From Rhodobacter huangdaonensis (GTDB lineage Bacteria > Pseudomonadota > Alphaproteobacteria > Rhodobacterales > Rhodobacteraceae): a stretch of DNA of 64,000 nt. The stretch lies in NCBI RefSeq assembly GCF_004022465.1, contig NZ_SAVA01000006.1, positions 186,001-250,000 of the forward strand, written 5' to 3'. Of the stretch, positions 7,779 through 16,721 are shown one piece after another. The notes under the pieces are model-generated. The model saw only the letters and a program-made list of their open reading frames with translations. It did not search any database and had not been told where the DNA came from. Position numbers and translations under genes: made by a program. The number at the start of each line of letters is the position of its first letter. The stretch's first letter is position 1.

Positions 7779-9172
7779 GCGCGCCGCTCCTTGCGGATCA
7801 GGGCTTCGAGCGCGGCAAGGTCGTTCGCCACCCGTGTCACCCGCTCGGGCCGCTCGAAGAGGTCGGCCATGCGCGGCGGCAGCGCCGGGCGGAGGCCGGT
7901 CGCTTCCTCGACCGCATCGGGGAATTTCGCCGGATGCGCGGTCGCAAGGGTCACCATCGGCGTGCCCGGGTCACGCTCGATCGCCCCGACCGCGACGCCC
8001 ACGCCCACGGCGCTGTGCGGGCAGACGAGCTCGCCCGTCTCCTTCAGCGTCTCGCCGATCACCTCGAGCGTGCGCGCCTCGCCGACCGAGCCGCTGTCAT
8101 AGGTGTCGCGCAGCTGCGCCATGGCATTGGCCGAGACGGTGAAGGTGCCCTTCGTCTTCAGCTCGTCCATCAGCGCGGCAATGGCCGCGCCGTCCTTGCC
8201 ATAGGCCCAGAACAGCGCGCGCTCGAAATTCGAGCTGACCTCGATGTCCATCGACGGGCTGATCGAGGGGATGACGCCGTGCTTGCTGTAATCGCCCGCC
8301 TTCAGGCAGCGGTCGAGAATGTCGTTCTGGTTCGTCGCGATCACCAGCCGCTCGACCGGCAGGCCCATCTCCTTCGCGAGGAACCCCGCGAAGATGTCGC
8401 CGAAATTGCCGGTCGGCACGGTGAAGCTGACCTTGCGATGCGGCGCACCAAGCGCCACGGCCGAGGTGAAGAAATAGACGATCTGCGCCAGCACCCGGGC
8501 GAAGTTGATCGAGTTCACACCGGCAAGGCCCACCTCGTCGCGGAAGGCGAAGTCGTTGAACATGTCCTTCAGCTTGCCCTGGCAATCGTCGAAATCGCCG
8601 TCGACGGCCAGCGCGTGGACATTGCCCTCAATCGGCGTCGTCATCTGCCGGCGCTGCACCTCGCTCACCCGGCCATGCGGGAAGAGGATGAAGACATCGA
8701 CATTGTCGAGACCGCGGAAGGCCTCGATCGCGGCCGAGCCGGTGTCGCCCGAGGTGGCGCCGACGATGGTGATGCGGCGGCCCTGTTTCGCCAGCTCGAT
8801 CTGGAACAGCTGGCCGATCACCTGCATCGCGAAATCCTTGAACGCGAGGGTGGGACCGTGGAACAGCTCGAGCAGGAAATGGTTCGGCGCCAGCTGCTTG
8901 AGCGGCGCGCGCGCGGCATGGCCGAAGCCCGCATAGGCGCGCGCGATGGCGCCCTTCAGCTCGGCCTCGGTGAAGGTATCGCCGGTGAAGGGGCGCATCA
9001 CCCGGAAGGCGACCTCCTCATAGCTCAGCCCGGCAAGCGCCGCGATCTCGTCCGCGGTCATCACCGGCACGGTTTCCGGCACATAGAGCCCGCCGTCCCG
9101 TGCAAGGCCCGTCAGCATCGCCTCGCCGAAGCTCAGAACCGGGGCCTGCCCCCGGGTGGAGATATAGCGCAT
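7775..9172 (-). CDS. thrC: Threonine synthase
   Basis: A 465-residue PLP enzyme of the long, yeast/E. coli-type threonine synthase class, converting O-phosphohomoserine to threonine. It begins MRYISTRGQAP, carries the PLP lysine in GPTLAFKDFAMQ (about residue 115) and the glycine-rich phosphate-binding TVPTGNFGDIFAG. It starts ten bases after the SURF1 stop, so it probably shares the oxidase assembly transcript, and its stop overlaps the M16 start. Confidence 0.96.
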   Translation of the reverse strand: MRYISTRGQAPVLSFGEAMLTGLARDGGLYVPETVPVMTADEIAALAGLSYEEVAFRVMRPFTGDTFTEAELKGAIARAYAGFGHAARAPLKQLAPNHFLLELFHGPTLAFKDFAMQVIGQLFQIELAKQGRRITIVGATSGDTGSAAIEAFRGLDNVDVFILFPHGRVSEVQRRQMTTPIEGNVHALAVDGDFDDCQGKLKDMFNDFAFRDEVGLAGVNSINFARVLAQIVYFFTSAVALGAPHRKVSFTVPTGNFGDIFAGFLAKEMGLPVERLVIATNQNDILDRCLKAGDYSKHGVIPSISPSMDIEVSSNFERALFWAYGKDGAAIAALMDELKTKGTFTVSANAMAQLRDTYDSGSVGEARTLEVIGETLKETGELVCPHSAVGVGVAVGAIERDPGTPMVTLATAHPAKFPDAVEEATGLRPALPPRMADLFERPERVTRVANDLAALEALIRKERRA

Positions 9173-9182
9173 CTTTCGCCCT

Positions 9183-9860
9183 TCAATTCCGTCCCCGCCT
9201 GATACGCCACAACAGGAACGCTGTCATCCCTGCCCAGACGATCGCCAGCAAAAACCAGGTGATCGCATATTCGAGGTGATCGTTCGGGATGCCCTCGGTG
9301 CCCAAGGGGCGCGGCATCACGCCCTGCGCATCGCCCTGCACCGTGCGCGCGACGACCAGAACCGGCTCGGTGCCAAGCGCAACGGCCATCGCCGGCACGT
9401 CGCGGGCGAACCAGATCCCGGTCTTCGCGTCCGGCGCGGGGGTATAGGCGTCGGTCTCCTCGGGCCAGTGCAGAGTGCCGGTGACGATCATCGCCGTGGC
9501 CGGACGCGGATCGCCCGCCCGCTCCTCGGCGATGAAGCCGCGGTCGAGCAGCACATGCCGGCCGTCGCCGGTCTCGAAGGCCGCGATCACCTCGAAGCCG
9601 GGCCCCGTGCCCTTCTCGCCGCTGAGCACCCGGATCTCGGCCCCGGTCGTCGCCCCCATCAGCCGCACGGGAGTATACTTCAGCGCCCGCGTGTCGGTGC
9701 CCTCGGGCGGCAGCTCCTGCGGATCGGCACCGATCCGCGCCTCGATCGCGGCCAGCATCGCCTGTTTCCAGTGCAGCCGCTCGATCTGCCAGACGCCCAG
9801 CGAGACGAGGATCGCGCAGCCGATCAGGCCAAGCAGCAGCGGGAAGACGTAACGACGCAT
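9183..9860 (-). CDS. SURF1 family oxidase assembly protein
   Basis: A 225-residue membrane protein of the SURF1/Shy1 family, which helps insert heme into cytochrome c oxidase subunit I. It has one transmembrane helix near each end: FPLLLGLIGCAILVSLGVWQ at residues 5-24, and WFLLAIVWAGMTAFLLWRI near the C-terminus. Between them is a soluble periplasmic domain with the family segment HVLLDRGFI. The start at 9860 (MRRYVFPLL) puts the first helix right at the N-terminus, as in homologues. It lies 68 bp downstream of ctaE. Confidence 0.92.
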   Translation of the reverse strand: MRRYVFPLLLGLIGCAILVSLGVWQIERLHWKQAMLAAIEARIGADPQELPPEGTDTRALKYTPVRLMGATTGAEIRVLSGEKGTGPGFEVIAAFETGDGRHVLLDRGFIAEERAGDPRPATAMIVTGTLHWPEETDAYTPAPDAKTGIWFARDVPAMAVALGTEPVLVVARTVQGDAQGVMPRPLGTEGIPNDHLEYAITWFLLAIVWAGMTAFLLWRIRRGRN

Positions 9861-9928
9861 GACACCTCTCGAACGCAAGACGCGGGAGGAAGGCCCCCCC
9901 GCGTCACCTGTCGCGCCGGCCCGTGGGC

Positions 9929-10735
9929 TCAGGCGCTGCCCCAGATATAGATCGAGGCGAAGAGGAAGAGCCACACCACATCGACGAAGTGCCAGTACCA
10001 GGCCGCCGCCTCGAACCCCACATGCTGCTCGGGCGTCATCTGCCCGCGGGTCAGCCGGATCAGGCAGACCAGCAGGAAGATGGTGCCGATGATGACATGG
10101 GCGCCATGGAAGCCCGTCGCCATGAAGAAGGTGTCCCAGTAGAGCGAGCCAGTGCCGATCGCCTGCTGCGCGTGCAGGTATTCAAAGCCCTGCAGCGCGG
10201 TGAAGCTGAGGCCGAGGATCACGGTGAGAACCAGCCCGTTGATCGCGTCGCGGCGGTTGTTCTCGTGCACCAGCGCATGGTGCGCCCAGGTCAGCGTGAC
10301 GCCCGAGAGCAGCAGGATCACGGTGTTGATCAGCGGCAGGTGCCAGGGGTCGAAGACCTCGGTGCCGGCGGGCGGCCAGACGCCATCCTTCAGCGGATAG
10401 TCGGGGCCGAGCGGATAGAGCGCGTTCTTGAAGAAGTTCCAGAACCAGACGACGAAGAACATCACCTCGGACATGATGAACAGGATGAAGCCATAGCGCA
10501 GCCCGATCCGCACGACCGGCGTATGCTCGCCCGCCTCGCCCTCGCGCACCACGTCGGACCACCAGCCGACCATGCAGTAGAGCACCAGCAAAAGCCCCGC
10601 GACGAAGGCATAAGGGGTGACGTGCTGCATCCAGAGCACGGCGCCGAACAGCATGACGAAAGCGCCAAGCGCGCTCAGCAGCGGCCAGATCGACGGCGGC
10701 AGGATCTGATAATCGTGGTTGCGGCTGTGGGCCAT
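9929..10735 (-). CDS. ctaE: Cytochrome c oxidase subunit III
   Basis: A 268-residue, seven-helix subunit III of aa3-type oxidase. It opens MAHSRNHDYQILPPSIWP, has FFVVWFWNFFKNALYP, and ends with the conserved AAWYWHFVDVVWLFLF segment. It is a structural subunit of the terminal oxidase in the cytoplasmic membrane. It lies 13 bp after ctaG in the ctaC-ctaB-orf-ctaG-ctaE order; subunit I (ctaD) is not in the window and must be encoded elsewhere. Confidence 0.97.
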   Translation of the reverse strand: MAHSRNHDYQILPPSIWPLLSALGAFVMLFGAVLWMQHVTPYAFVAGLLLVLYCMVGWWSDVVREGEAGEHTPVVRIGLRYGFILFIMSEVMFFVVWFWNFFKNALYPLGPDYPLKDGVWPPAGTEVFDPWHLPLINTVILLLSGVTLTWAHHALVHENNRRDAINGLVLTVILGLSFTALQGFEYLHAQQAIGTGSLYWDTFFMATGFHGAHVIIGTIFLLVCLIRLTRGQMTPEQHVGFEAAAWYWHFVDVVWLFLFASIYIWGSA

Positions 10736-10748
10736 GTCGGGGCTCCTG

Positions 10749-11324
10749 TCAGTTGACGGGCGTGGGCGCGGCGGGGGGGACGGCGGCCTGCCGCTCGGGC
10801 AGGTCGGTCTCGAAGAAGGTGTAGGACAGCGTGATCGAGCGGATGCGGGCGGTGTCGGGGTTCGTCACCATCGCCGGGTCGACATAGAAGGAGACCGGCA
10901 TCTCGACCGTTTCGCCCGGCGCCAGCACCTGTTCGGTGAAGCAGAAGCACTGGATCTTGTCGAAGTAATAGCCCGCGGTGTCGGGGGCGACATTATAGGC
11001 GGCGGTGCCGGCGACGGTGCGGTCCGAGGTGTTCTCGGCCTCGAAGAAGGCAAGCCCGGTCTCGCCGATGCGCAGCGTCATGCTGGTCTGTGCGGGGCGG
11101 AACTTCCACGGCATGCCCTTCGCGACATTGGCGTCGAAGCGCACCTCGATGGTCTGGTCGAGCACCTCGTCGGGCGCTGCCTCGGCGACATTGGTGGTGC
11201 CGCCATAGCCGGTGGTGCGGCAAAACCAGCTGTAGAAGGGCACGGCGGCCCAGGCGGCAGCGCCCATGGCGAGGATCACCAGCACCAGCCGCGCGGCAAG
11301 CCGCGTGTTCGCCCGCCCGCTCAT
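10749..11324 (-). CDS. ctaG: Cytochrome c oxidase assembly protein CtaG (Cox11)
   Basis: A 191-residue copper chaperone that builds the CuB centre of subunit I. A single N-terminal transmembrane helix (LAARLVLVILAMGAAAWAAV) anchors a periplasmic Cox11 domain. The first residues after the helix read PFYSWFCRTTGYGG, and the copper-binding pair is in KIQCFCFTEQ (about residue 124). The start codon overlaps the stop of the small upstream gene (ATGA), indicating translational coupling. Confidence 0.96.
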   Translation of the reverse strand: MSGRANTRLAARLVLVILAMGAAAWAAVPFYSWFCRTTGYGGTTNVAEAAPDEVLDQTIEVRFDANVAKGMPWKFRPAQTSMTLRIGETGLAFFEAENTSDRTVAGTAAYNVAPDTAGYYFDKIQCFCFTEQVLAPGETVEMPVSFYVDPAMVTNPDTARIRSITLSYTFFETDLPERQAAVPPAAPTPVN

Positions 11325-11509
11325 GGCCGGGCCCCGGCGACCGCCCGGGCCGCCCCCGGCGCGTCATTCGCGTGCATCCGGTCGCCCTGCCCGACCTTGA
11401 CCAGCGTCAGCCCGAAAACCAGCGCGACAAAGAGCAGAAGCGCCGCGCCGAGGCCGAGGTTGCGCCCCAGCCGGCGCCGGTGCAGCTCGTGCACATGTGC
11501 GATTGTCAT
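11321..11509 (-). CDS. Small single-helix membrane protein of the cta operon (CtaF/CoxF-like)
   Basis: A 62-residue protein: a basic N-terminus (MTIAHVHELHRRRLGRN), one transmembrane helix of about 19 residues (LGLGAALLLFVALVFGLTLVKVG), and a short polar tail. It is locked between ctaB and ctaG by ATGA overlaps at both ends (11506-11509 and 11321-11324), which argues strongly that it is translated. Small ORFs at this place occur in other Rhodobacteraceae oxidase operons. A role in oxidase assembly or as an accessory subunit is inferred from context only. Confidence 0.8.
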   Translation of the reverse strand: MTIAHVHELHRRRLGRNLGLGAALLLFVALVFGLTLVKVGQGDRMHANDAPGAARAVAGARP

Positions 11510-12444
11510 GCCCAGCCTCCCCAGCCCGTCAGATGCAGCGCGCGCTCGGCCAGAAGGGCGGCGAAATGGCCGAAAAGCCAAAGGAGCGAGAAGCGGAAGA
11601 GCCGCTTCTCGGCGGCAAAGCCGTCGGCCTCGGCCACGGCCTCGTCGCGCCGCCACAGCCGCAGCGCGCCGCGCAGGAACAGCGCGTCGAGCACCACGGC
11701 GACAGTCAGGCACAGCGGCCCGCCGACCGTGCTGAAGGCAAGCGCGAGCGAGGCCGGGATCAGTGCCAGCGTATAGGCAAGGATCCAGCCGCGCGCGGCC
11801 GGCCGGCCATGCGTCACCGTCAGCATCGGCACCCCGGCGCGGGAATAATCGTCGCGCATGAAAAGCGCGAGCGACCAGAAATGCGGCGGCGTCCACAGGA
11901 AGACCAGCGCGAACATCAAAAGGCTCTCGAGCGAGACGCCGCCCGTCGCCACCGCCCAGCCGATCATCGGCGGAAAGGCCCCGGCGGCACCGCCGATCAC
12001 GATGTTCTGCGGCGTGCGCCGCTTCAGCCAGACGGTATAGACGACGACGTAGAAGAAGATGGTGAAGGCGAGGAACAGCCCCGCGAAGACATTCGCGGCC
12101 AGCGCCAGCATCACGCAGGAGATGCCCGCAAGCGCCAGCCCGAAGCCAAGCGCCTCGCCCTCGCTCACCCGCCCCGCAGGGACCGGGCGACGTTCGGTGC
12201 GGCGCATCAGCCGGTCGATATCGGCGTCATACCACATGTTCAGCGCCCCCGCGGCGCCGCCGCCAAGCGCGATGAACAGGATCGCCACCGCCGCCACGAA
12301 GGGATGCACCGGCACCGGCGCCACCACCAGCCCGACGAAGGCGGTAAAGACCACGAGCGACATCACCCGCGGCTTCAGCAGCGCGAGGAAATCGCGCAGC
12401 CCGGCCTCGCCCGGGGCGGTGACGGAAAAGGAGGTGTCGCTCAT
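11506..12444 (-). CDS. ctaB: Protoheme IX farnesyltransferase (heme O synthase)
   Basis: A 312-residue UbiA-superfamily prenyltransferase with about nine membrane helices. The first aspartate-rich motif is NMWYDADIDRLMRRTERRP (about residue 73). It opens with LLKPRVMSLVVFTAFVG, typical of CtaB. It adds a farnesyl group to heme b to give heme o, the precursor of heme a for the aa3 oxidase encoded around it. The start at 12444 (MSDTSFS) is preferred over upstream in-frame starts that would overlap ctaC. Confidence 0.96.
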   Translation of the reverse strand: MSDTSFSVTAPGEAGLRDFLALLKPRVMSLVVFTAFVGLVVAPVPVHPFVAAVAILFIALGGGAAGALNMWYDADIDRLMRRTERRPVPAGRVSEGEALGFGLALAGISCVMLALAANVFAGLFLAFTIFFYVVVYTVWLKRRTPQNIVIGGAAGAFPPMIGWAVATGGVSLESLLMFALVFLWTPPHFWSLALFMRDDYSRAGVPMLTVTHGRPAARGWILAYTLALIPASLALAFSTVGGPLCLTVAVVLDALFLRGALRLWRRDEAVAEADGFAAEKRLFRFSLLWLFGHFAALLAERALHLTGWGGWA

Positions 12445-12454
12445 CCCCGCCCCC

Positions 12455-13342
12455 TCAGTTCGCCGCGACCTGCAGCCGCCCGGCGTGCCAGGCGGTGACG
12501 TCGATACGCTCGCCCGCCGGGAAATCGGCCTTCGCCCGGGCAAGCCAGCGGGCATAGATCTCGGCCGGCACGACCTTCACCACGATCGGCATATAGGCGT
12601 GGCCCTGCCCGCAGAGCTCGGAACACTGGCCGAAATAGACGCCCTCGCGCTCGGTATCGAACCACAGCTGCGCGATGCGGCCCGGCACCGCATCCTGCTT
12701 CACCGCGAAGGCCGGGATCGTCCAGCTGTGGATCACGTCGGCGCCGGTCAGCTGCATCACGATGCGCTTGCCCTGCGGCACCACCACCGCGTTGTCGACG
12801 GCGAGCAGATACTGGTCCGGGTCATAGCCGTTCGCGGCAAGGTCCGCCTTTTCCAGCGGCATGGCGTCGAAGCTGATCCCCTCGTCGGGGTATTCATAGC
12901 TCCAGAACCACTGGTTGCCGGTCACCTTGATGACGATGTCGCCCTTCGGAATTTCCTGCTGCTTCCACAGGATCGGCAGCGAGAACGAGCCGATCACCAC
13001 GAGGATCAGGATCGGCACCAGTGTCCAGGCGATCTCGAGCGGCGTGTTGTGGGTGAAGCGCCTCGGCACCGGGTTCGTCCGGCTGTTGAAGCGGATCATC
13101 ACATAGATCAGCAACGCGAAGACGAAGATGCAGATCGCGGTGATGATCGTCAGCAGCATGTGGTCAAGCCACTGCTGATCCTGTGCCAGCTCGGACGAGG
13201 CAGGCTGGAACCCCACCCCTCCAAGATGCGGCTGACCGATCACCGGCAGACCGGTAATCATGTCCTGAGCCATCACCTGCCCGCTGACACAGGCCAGCAG
13301 GAAACCGGCCGCCAAAGAGCGGCAGAGCCTCGCAAGTCGCAT
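12455..13342 (-). CDS. ctaC: Cytochrome c oxidase subunit II
   Basis: A 295-residue precursor of subunit II. A signal peptide (MRLARLCRSLAAGFLLACVS, cleavage probably after VMAQ) is followed by two membrane helices and a periplasmic cupredoxin domain. CuA ligands are visible in VIHSWTIPAF and FGQCSELCGQGHAYMP (Cys-x3-Cys-x3-His-x2-Met). It is the first gene of the oxidase string. It is divergent from tldD, so its promoter lies in 13343-13501. Confidence 0.97.
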   Translation of the reverse strand: MRLARLCRSLAAGFLLACVSGQVMAQDMITGLPVIGQPHLGGVGFQPASSELAQDQQWLDHMLLTIITAICIFVFALLIYVMIRFNSRTNPVPRRFTHNTPLEIAWTLVPILILVVIGSFSLPILWKQQEIPKGDIVIKVTGNQWFWSYEYPDEGISFDAMPLEKADLAANGYDPDQYLLAVDNAVVVPQGKRIVMQLTGADVIHSWTIPAFAVKQDAVPGRIAQLWFDTEREGVYFGQCSELCGQGHAYMPIVVKVVPAEIYARWLARAKADFPAGERIDVTAWHAGRLQVAAN

Positions 13343-13501
13343 GTTTTCCTCCCTCGGACGGCTCTCCCCAGCCGCCCTGCCCAAACCGGTGCTTCCCTTC
13401 ACCGATCCGGACGTTATGTAGGTATTGCATACACATTCAGTCCGGCCCGGCAAGCAAAAGCTGCGACACTGCGCCGCACCGGGCCGTCAGAGAGGATCGC
13501 C

Positions 13502-14923
13502 ATGACCGAGGACCGTTTCGCCCCCTTCGAGACGCAGATCGACGAGGCCACCGCGCTTGCGGTGCTGCGCGGGGCCACCGCGGGGGCCGAGGACGGCGAG
13601 ATTTTCCTCGAGCGCAAGCGCTCCGAGGCGCTGGTCTTCGATGACGGGCGGCTGCGCACGGCCTCCTATGACGCCTCCGAGGGCTTCGGGCTGCGCGCGG
13701 TGAAGGGCGAGGTTGCGGGCTATGCCCATTCGACCGAAATTTCCGAGCCGGCGCTGAAGCGCGCGGCGGAAACGGCGCGGCTCGCCGTGGGCGACGGTGG
13801 CGGCGTGATGGCGCCCCCGCCCGCCGGCACCAACCGCCACCTCTACACCGACGCCGACCCGATGGCCGACGCGGGCTTTGGCGTGAAGATCGACATCCTC
13901 GCCGAGATCGACGCCTTCACCCGCGGCCTCGACCGGCGCGTGGTGCAGGTGACGGCCTCGATGGCGGCCTCGCATCAGGAGGTGTTCATCCTGCGCCCCG
14001 AAGGCGGGCTCGTGCAGGACATCCGGCCGATGGCGCGGCTCAACATCTCGGTCATCGTCGAGGAGAACGGCCGGCGCGAATCGGGCGGGCATGGCGGCGG
14101 CGGCCGCTTCGGCCTGTCCGGGCTGATCGAGCCGGCAAGCTGGCAGCCCGTCGCGCGCGAGGCGCTGCGGATCGCGCTGGTGAACCTGTCGGCCGAGCCC
14201 GCCCCCGCCGGGCAGTTCGACGTGGTGCTCGGCCCGGGCTGGCCCGGCGTGCTGATCCACGAGGCCGTGGGCCACGGGCTCGAGGGCGATTTCAACCGCA
14301 AGAAGTCCTCGGCCTTCGCCGGGCTGATGGGGAGCCAGGTGGCGGCGAGGGGGGTGACGATCCTCGACGACGGCACCATCCCCGACCGGCGCGGCTCGAT
14401 CACCGTCGATGACGAGGGCACGCCCTCGGGCAAGAACGTGCTGATCGAGGACGGGGTGCTGGTGGGCTACATGCAGGACCGGCAGAACGCCCGGCTGATG
14501 GGCGTGGCACCGACCGGCAACGGCCGGCGCGAAAGCTTTGCCCATGCGCCGATGCCGCGGATGACGAACACCTACATGCTTGGCGGCGATGCCGATCCGA
14601 AGGCGATCCTTGCCGACCTGAAGGACGGGATCTATGCCGTCGGCTTCGGCGGCGGCCAGGTCGACATCACCAACGGCAAGTTCGTCTTCAACTGCACCGA
14701 GGCCTATCGGGTGAAGAACGGCGTCGTCGGCGCCGCGGTCAAGGGCGCGACGCTGATCGGCGACGGGCCGACCGCGCTGCACCGGATCCGCGCGATCGGC
14801 AACGACATGGCGCTCGACCCCGGCATCGGCAATTGCGGCAAGGCCGGGCAATGGGTGCCGGTGGGCGTCGGCATGCCCTCGCTGCTGATCGGCGGGATCA
14901 CCGTCGGCGGCTCGGCCGCCTGA
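13502..14923 (+). CDS. tldD: Metalloprotease TldD
   Basis: A 473-residue TldD, subunit of the TldD/TldE (PmbA) zinc protease that degrades unfolded or modified peptides. The zinc motif HEAVGHGLEGD (HExxxH, about residue 257) is intact, and the C-terminal GKAGQWVPVGVGMPSLLIGG is typical. The start follows AGAGAGGATCGCC. No tldE is in the window. It is followed within 41 bp by peptide transporter genes, so it may be co-expressed with them. Confidence 0.95.
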   Translation: MTEDRFAPFETQIDEATALAVLRGATAGAEDGEIFLERKRSEALVFDDGRLRTASYDASEGFGLRAVKGEVAGYAHSTEISEPALKRAAETARLAVGDGGGVMAPPPAGTNRHLYTDADPMADAGFGVKIDILAEIDAFTRGLDRRVVQVTASMAASHQEVFILRPEGGLVQDIRPMARLNISVIVEENGRRESGGHGGGGRFGLSGLIEPASWQPVAREALRIALVNLSAEPAPAGQFDVVLGPGWPGVLIHEAVGHGLEGDFNRKKSSAFAGLMGSQVAARGVTILDDGTIPDRRGSITVDDEGTPSGKNVLIEDGVLVGYMQDRQNARLMGVAPTGNGRRESFAHAPMPRMTNTYMLGGDADPKAILADLKDGIYAVGFGGGQVDITNGKFVFNCTEAYRVKNGVVGAAVKGATLIGDGPTALHRIRAIGNDMALDPGIGNCGKAGQWVPVGVGMPSLLIGGITVGGSAA

Positions 14924-14964
14924 CGGGGCTTGACCGCTGCGGCACGGCGGGCAAGCTTGCGGCA

Positions 14965-15905
<941 letters not shown>

Positions 15906-15909
<4 letters not shown>

Positions 15910-16721
15910 GGCCCGCACTGCTGATCGGCGCGGGGCTGAGCGGGCTGGCCGTCGCGACGGCCGCGCTGTCGCTGGTCTGGACCCCCTGGGACCCGGCAGC
16001 ACTGGCGATCGGCGCGCGGCTGCAGCCGCCCTCGGCCACGCATTGGATGGGCACCGATCATTTCGGCCGCGACATCCTGTCGATGCTGATGGCGGGGGCG
16101 CGCACCTCCCTCGCCGTGGCGCTCGCCGCGGTGGCGATCGGCGCGGGCATCGGCACGCCGCTCGGGCTCGCCGCAGCGGCCAGCCGCGGCAGCCTGCTCG
16201 ACGCCACGCTCGCCCGGCTGAACGACCTCATTTTCGCCTTCCCCGCCCTCGTCACCGCGATCCTGATCACCGCGACGCTCGGCCCCTCGGCGCTGAACGC
16301 GACGCTGGCGATCGGGCTGTTCAACATCCCGGTCTTCGCCCGCACCGCCCGCGGCGCAGCGCTCAGCCTGTGGACGCTCGACTACATCCGCGCGGCAAAG
16401 GTGGCGGGCAAGGGCCGCGCCCGGATCTCGGCCGAACATGTGCTGCCGAATATCGCCAGCCTGCTGATCGTGCAGGCGACGATCCAGGCCTCGCTCGGCA
16501 TCTTGGCCGAAGCCGGGCTGAGCTATGTCGGCCTCGGCGCGCAGCCGCCCACCGCGAGCTGGGGCCGGATGCTCGCCGAAGCACAGACGATGGTGGCGCT
16601 TGCCCCGCATGTGGCGCTGTTTCCGGGGCTGGCGATCGTGCTCACCGTGCTCGGGCTGAACCTGCTCGGCGACGGGCTGCGCGATGCGCTCGATCCGCGG
16701 CTGCGGGGGCGGCTGACATGA
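15906..16721 (+). CDS. Peptide ABC transporter permease (DppC/OppC family)
   Basis: A 271-residue partner permease. It has the characteristic THWMGTDHFGRDILSMLMAGART at about residues 46-68, LNDLIFAFPALV, and the coupling loop LDYIRAAKVAGKGR. It ends LGDGLRDALDPRLRGRL, as the family does. Overlaps at both ends (ATGA) tie it translationally to the DppB-like gene and the ATPase. Its N-terminus is short, with a single helix before the periplasmic loop. Confidence 0.93.

Noticed and set aside
12059..13501. N-terminal extension of the tldD frame over ctaB and ctaC
   Set aside because: Antisense to the oxidase genes; the start at 13502 with an upstream ribosome-binding site matches TldD length.
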